From SAR324 cluster bacterium (lineage in GTDB: Bacteria > SAR324 > NAC60-12): a stretch of 64,000 nucleotides of DNA. Location: assembly GCA_015232315.1 (NCBI GenBank), contig JADFZZ010000009.1, positions 1 through 64,000 on the forward strand, in the 5' to 3' direction. The notes below the pieces were generated by a model. It was not told the origin of the DNA and ran no database searches. It was given only the letters and a program-made list of their open reading frames with translations. Positions within the stretch are counted from its first letter, which is position 1, and the number at the start of each line of letters is the position of its first letter. The position numbers and the translations under genes were made by a program. Below, piece after piece: positions 62,613 through 64,000 of this stretch.

Positions 62613-64000
62613 TCATTCATATTCACGTTTCAGGGTATCAAGCCCCAGCGTTCCGCCGGGATTCATGATATTGTTTGGATCGAGGTGTTTTTTAATCGCT
62701 CTGAGAAGCTCCATTTGTTCCCTGCCAAGATGCTTTTCCATCCATGGTCCAATCATTTTGCCGACACCATGATGGTGGCTCAGAGAACCGCCATGCTGAT
62801 GAATGGCCTCAATCACACCATCCTGAAATTTCCGGTATTCTTCCAGATCATCTATTTTGGCAATGAAGATGAAATACAGATTGGTGCCCTGTTGATAAAA
62901 ATGGGACGCATGCGTCATGCAGATTGTGTTCGGACGTTTCTTGATAAATTTCCGTACTCCCTGATGCAGGATATGCAGGTTGTCCCAGGTGACACCACTT
63001 TCCAGCGTGTCGATCACAATTCCGTAATCGTTGAGGTCTTCCCGCATGTAGGGGTCCGCAAAACGGCCATGTTCCCACTGCGAAACAGGGAAACCGCCCA
63101 ACATCAATCCCCGATTTTTCATGCAGATCCACTGCACTTTCTGCTTCACCAATTTCGCGAAATCAGGATCTCCGTCTGCCTGCCCCAGGAATAGACAGCG
63201 TTTCATCGGACTGTAACCGCTGACTTTCATGAGTGTGTCCAGGGGAGTGCCTTCGAGTCCATAAAGTTTTAGTCCGACATCGGTTTCTTCTTCATCGGAA
63301 ATTCTGAACAACGAAGGACTGCCAAATTCCCCCTGGCTAATCTCTCTTGCGGCACTGACAGCGGCCTGCCAGTTGGGAAAAATGAATGCGAACCGTCGGG
63401 TATTTTCAGGAGTATACCGGAAAATTTTCATAGTCACTGAAATCAGAACGCCAAAACTTCCCTCACTCCCCATGAAAATATCATTCACTTTGGGACCCGT
63501 CGCTGTTGCTGGAAAATCATGTGTTTTGAAAACGCCCTTGGGTGTCGCGACTTCCATGCTCATCACCATGTCACAGGCATCTCCGTAATAAGAAGAATAT
63601 TGCCCTGAACCCAGAGTGACAACCCAACCTCCGACTGATGAATATTCAAAGGACTGTGGAAAATGCCCCCCAGTGAAGGCCTGTTTGGCATTGAGTGTCA
63701 CTGGCGCGTTATTGAGCAGTCGTTCATAATCCGGTCCCATCATGCCGCCTTCCACAGTGATGGTCTGATTGGTTTCACTGAATTCAAGCACACGGTTCAT
63801 GTAGGTGTTCATCACCAGAGAAATTCCACCTTTGACTGATTTGAACCCCATGTTGACCGACGAACCGCCGCCATACACATAGAGCGGAATTTTTTCCTGG
63901 TCACAATATTGGACCAATCCCAGAATATCTTCCCGACTTCGTGGATGTACCACCACATCCGCCACTTTCCCATTGATCCCACGACGCAGTTTCATGGCTT
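62613..64000 (-). CDS. Alkyl-DHAP-synthase-like FAD-binding oxidase, N-terminus cut by window edge
   Basis: About 460 C-terminal residues are visible and the frame stays open to the window edge. The FAD-binding PCMH domain has VVVHPRSREDILGLV, YGGGSSVNMGF and FPQSFEYSSVGGWVVTLGSG. The C-terminal part has SLSHHHGVGKMIGPW, the His-rich active-site motif of alkyldihydroxyacetone-phosphate synthase, and ends LDPNNIMNPGGTLG. It may make an ether lipid precursor, but related lactate/glycolate oxidases share much of this fold. It is 175 bp upstream of the exporter gene. Confidence 0.82.
   Translation of the reverse strand, partial: AMKLRRGINGKVADVVVHPRSREDILGLVQYCDQEKIPLYVYGGGSSVNMGFKSVKGGISLVMNTYMNRVLEFSETNQTITVEGGMMGPDYERLLNNAPVTLNAKQAFTGGHFPQSFEYSSVGGWVVTLGSGQYSSYYGDACDMVMSMEVATPKGVFKTHDFPATATGPKVNDIFMGSEGSFGVLISVTMKIFRYTPENTRRFAFIFPNWQAAVSAAREISQGEFGSPSLFRISDEEETDVGLKLYGLEGTPLDTLMKVSGYSPMKRCLFLGQADGDPDFAKLVKQKVQWICMKNRGLMLGGFPVSQWEHGRFADPYMREDLNDYGIVIDTLESGVTWDNLHILHQGVRKFIKKRPNTICMTHASHFYQQGTNLYFIFIAKIDDLEEYRKFQDGVIEAIHQHGGSLSHHHGVGKMIGPWMEKHLGREQMELLRAIKKHLDPNNIMNPGGTLGLDTLKREYE

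Overview
The window looks like chromosome of a Gram-negative bacterium. It encodes outer-membrane and lipoprotein-type exports, a DUF1302-type porin-like protein, an LpoA-like periplasmic protein, Rnf and a CopA ATPase. The mix of a large pyruvate:ferredoxin oxidoreductase, Rnf, a multihaem cytochrome c, many signalling proteins and a predicted selenoprotein fits a deltaproteobacterial or SAR324-like lineage. That placement is inference from gene content, not a phylogeny. No rRNA, tRNA or CRISPR array was recognised. By eye the base composition is moderate and fairly uniform.

Layout. Positions 332-12185 (minus strand) form a redox block: rnfB, a 1520-residue pyruvate:ferredoxin oxidoreductase, a plant-type ferredoxin-NADP reductase, rnfC-D-G-E-A, a tiny Cys-rich NqrM-like membrane protein and a ferredoxin-domain protein. 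Together they could connect pyruvate, ferredoxin, NAD(P)H and a membrane ion gradient. A trpB2-type gene diverges from it at 12420. Positions 13866-24748 carry mixed genes (HAD phosphatase, large FG-GAP repeat protein, methyltransferase, copA, amidase, hisI) and a small mobile-element scar near 19.5 kb. Positions 25085-35410 are rich in signalling: a receiver-PAS-PAS-cyclase-PilZ protein, an AraC regulator with a Nudix/metallo-beta-lactamase fusion, and a reduced chemotaxis-like cluster (CheY, short MCP-like protein, two CheX-like proteins) ending in ubiX. Positions 35433-42949 hold periplasmic or cell-surface genes (LpoA-like, ankyrin, kelch and DUF1566 lipoproteins) and small orphan genes. 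Positions 43067-46442 are housekeeping (aspS, ddl, trmL). Positions 46465-48970 hold the selenoprotein, a pentahaem cytochrome and repeats, bounded by trmL and a decayed copy of its 3' end. Positions 48995-56366 contain yciO-type, FabH-like and glucokinase genes, a cyclic-nucleotide-binding protein and a TerB-like protein. Positions 56371-64000 (minus strand) carry a DUF1302 / LolA-like / RND exporter set split by a toxin-antitoxin pair and a transposase remnant, then an alkyl-DHAP-synthase-like flavoprotein cut by the window edge.

Most notable. At 46465-47088 a DsbA/FrnE-family oxidoreductase has an in-frame TGA exactly at the first cysteine of its CPWC active site. A 7-bp hairpin with a G in its loop starts at the right distance downstream to be a bacterial SECIS, so this is predicted to be a selenoprotein (UPWC). 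Other points are a dispersed palindromic repeat family, a MITE-like insertion with a 10-bp target duplication whose removal restores a reading frame, two CheX-like proteins sharing a GE(I/L)ELF tail, and the NqrM-like protein beside rnfA.
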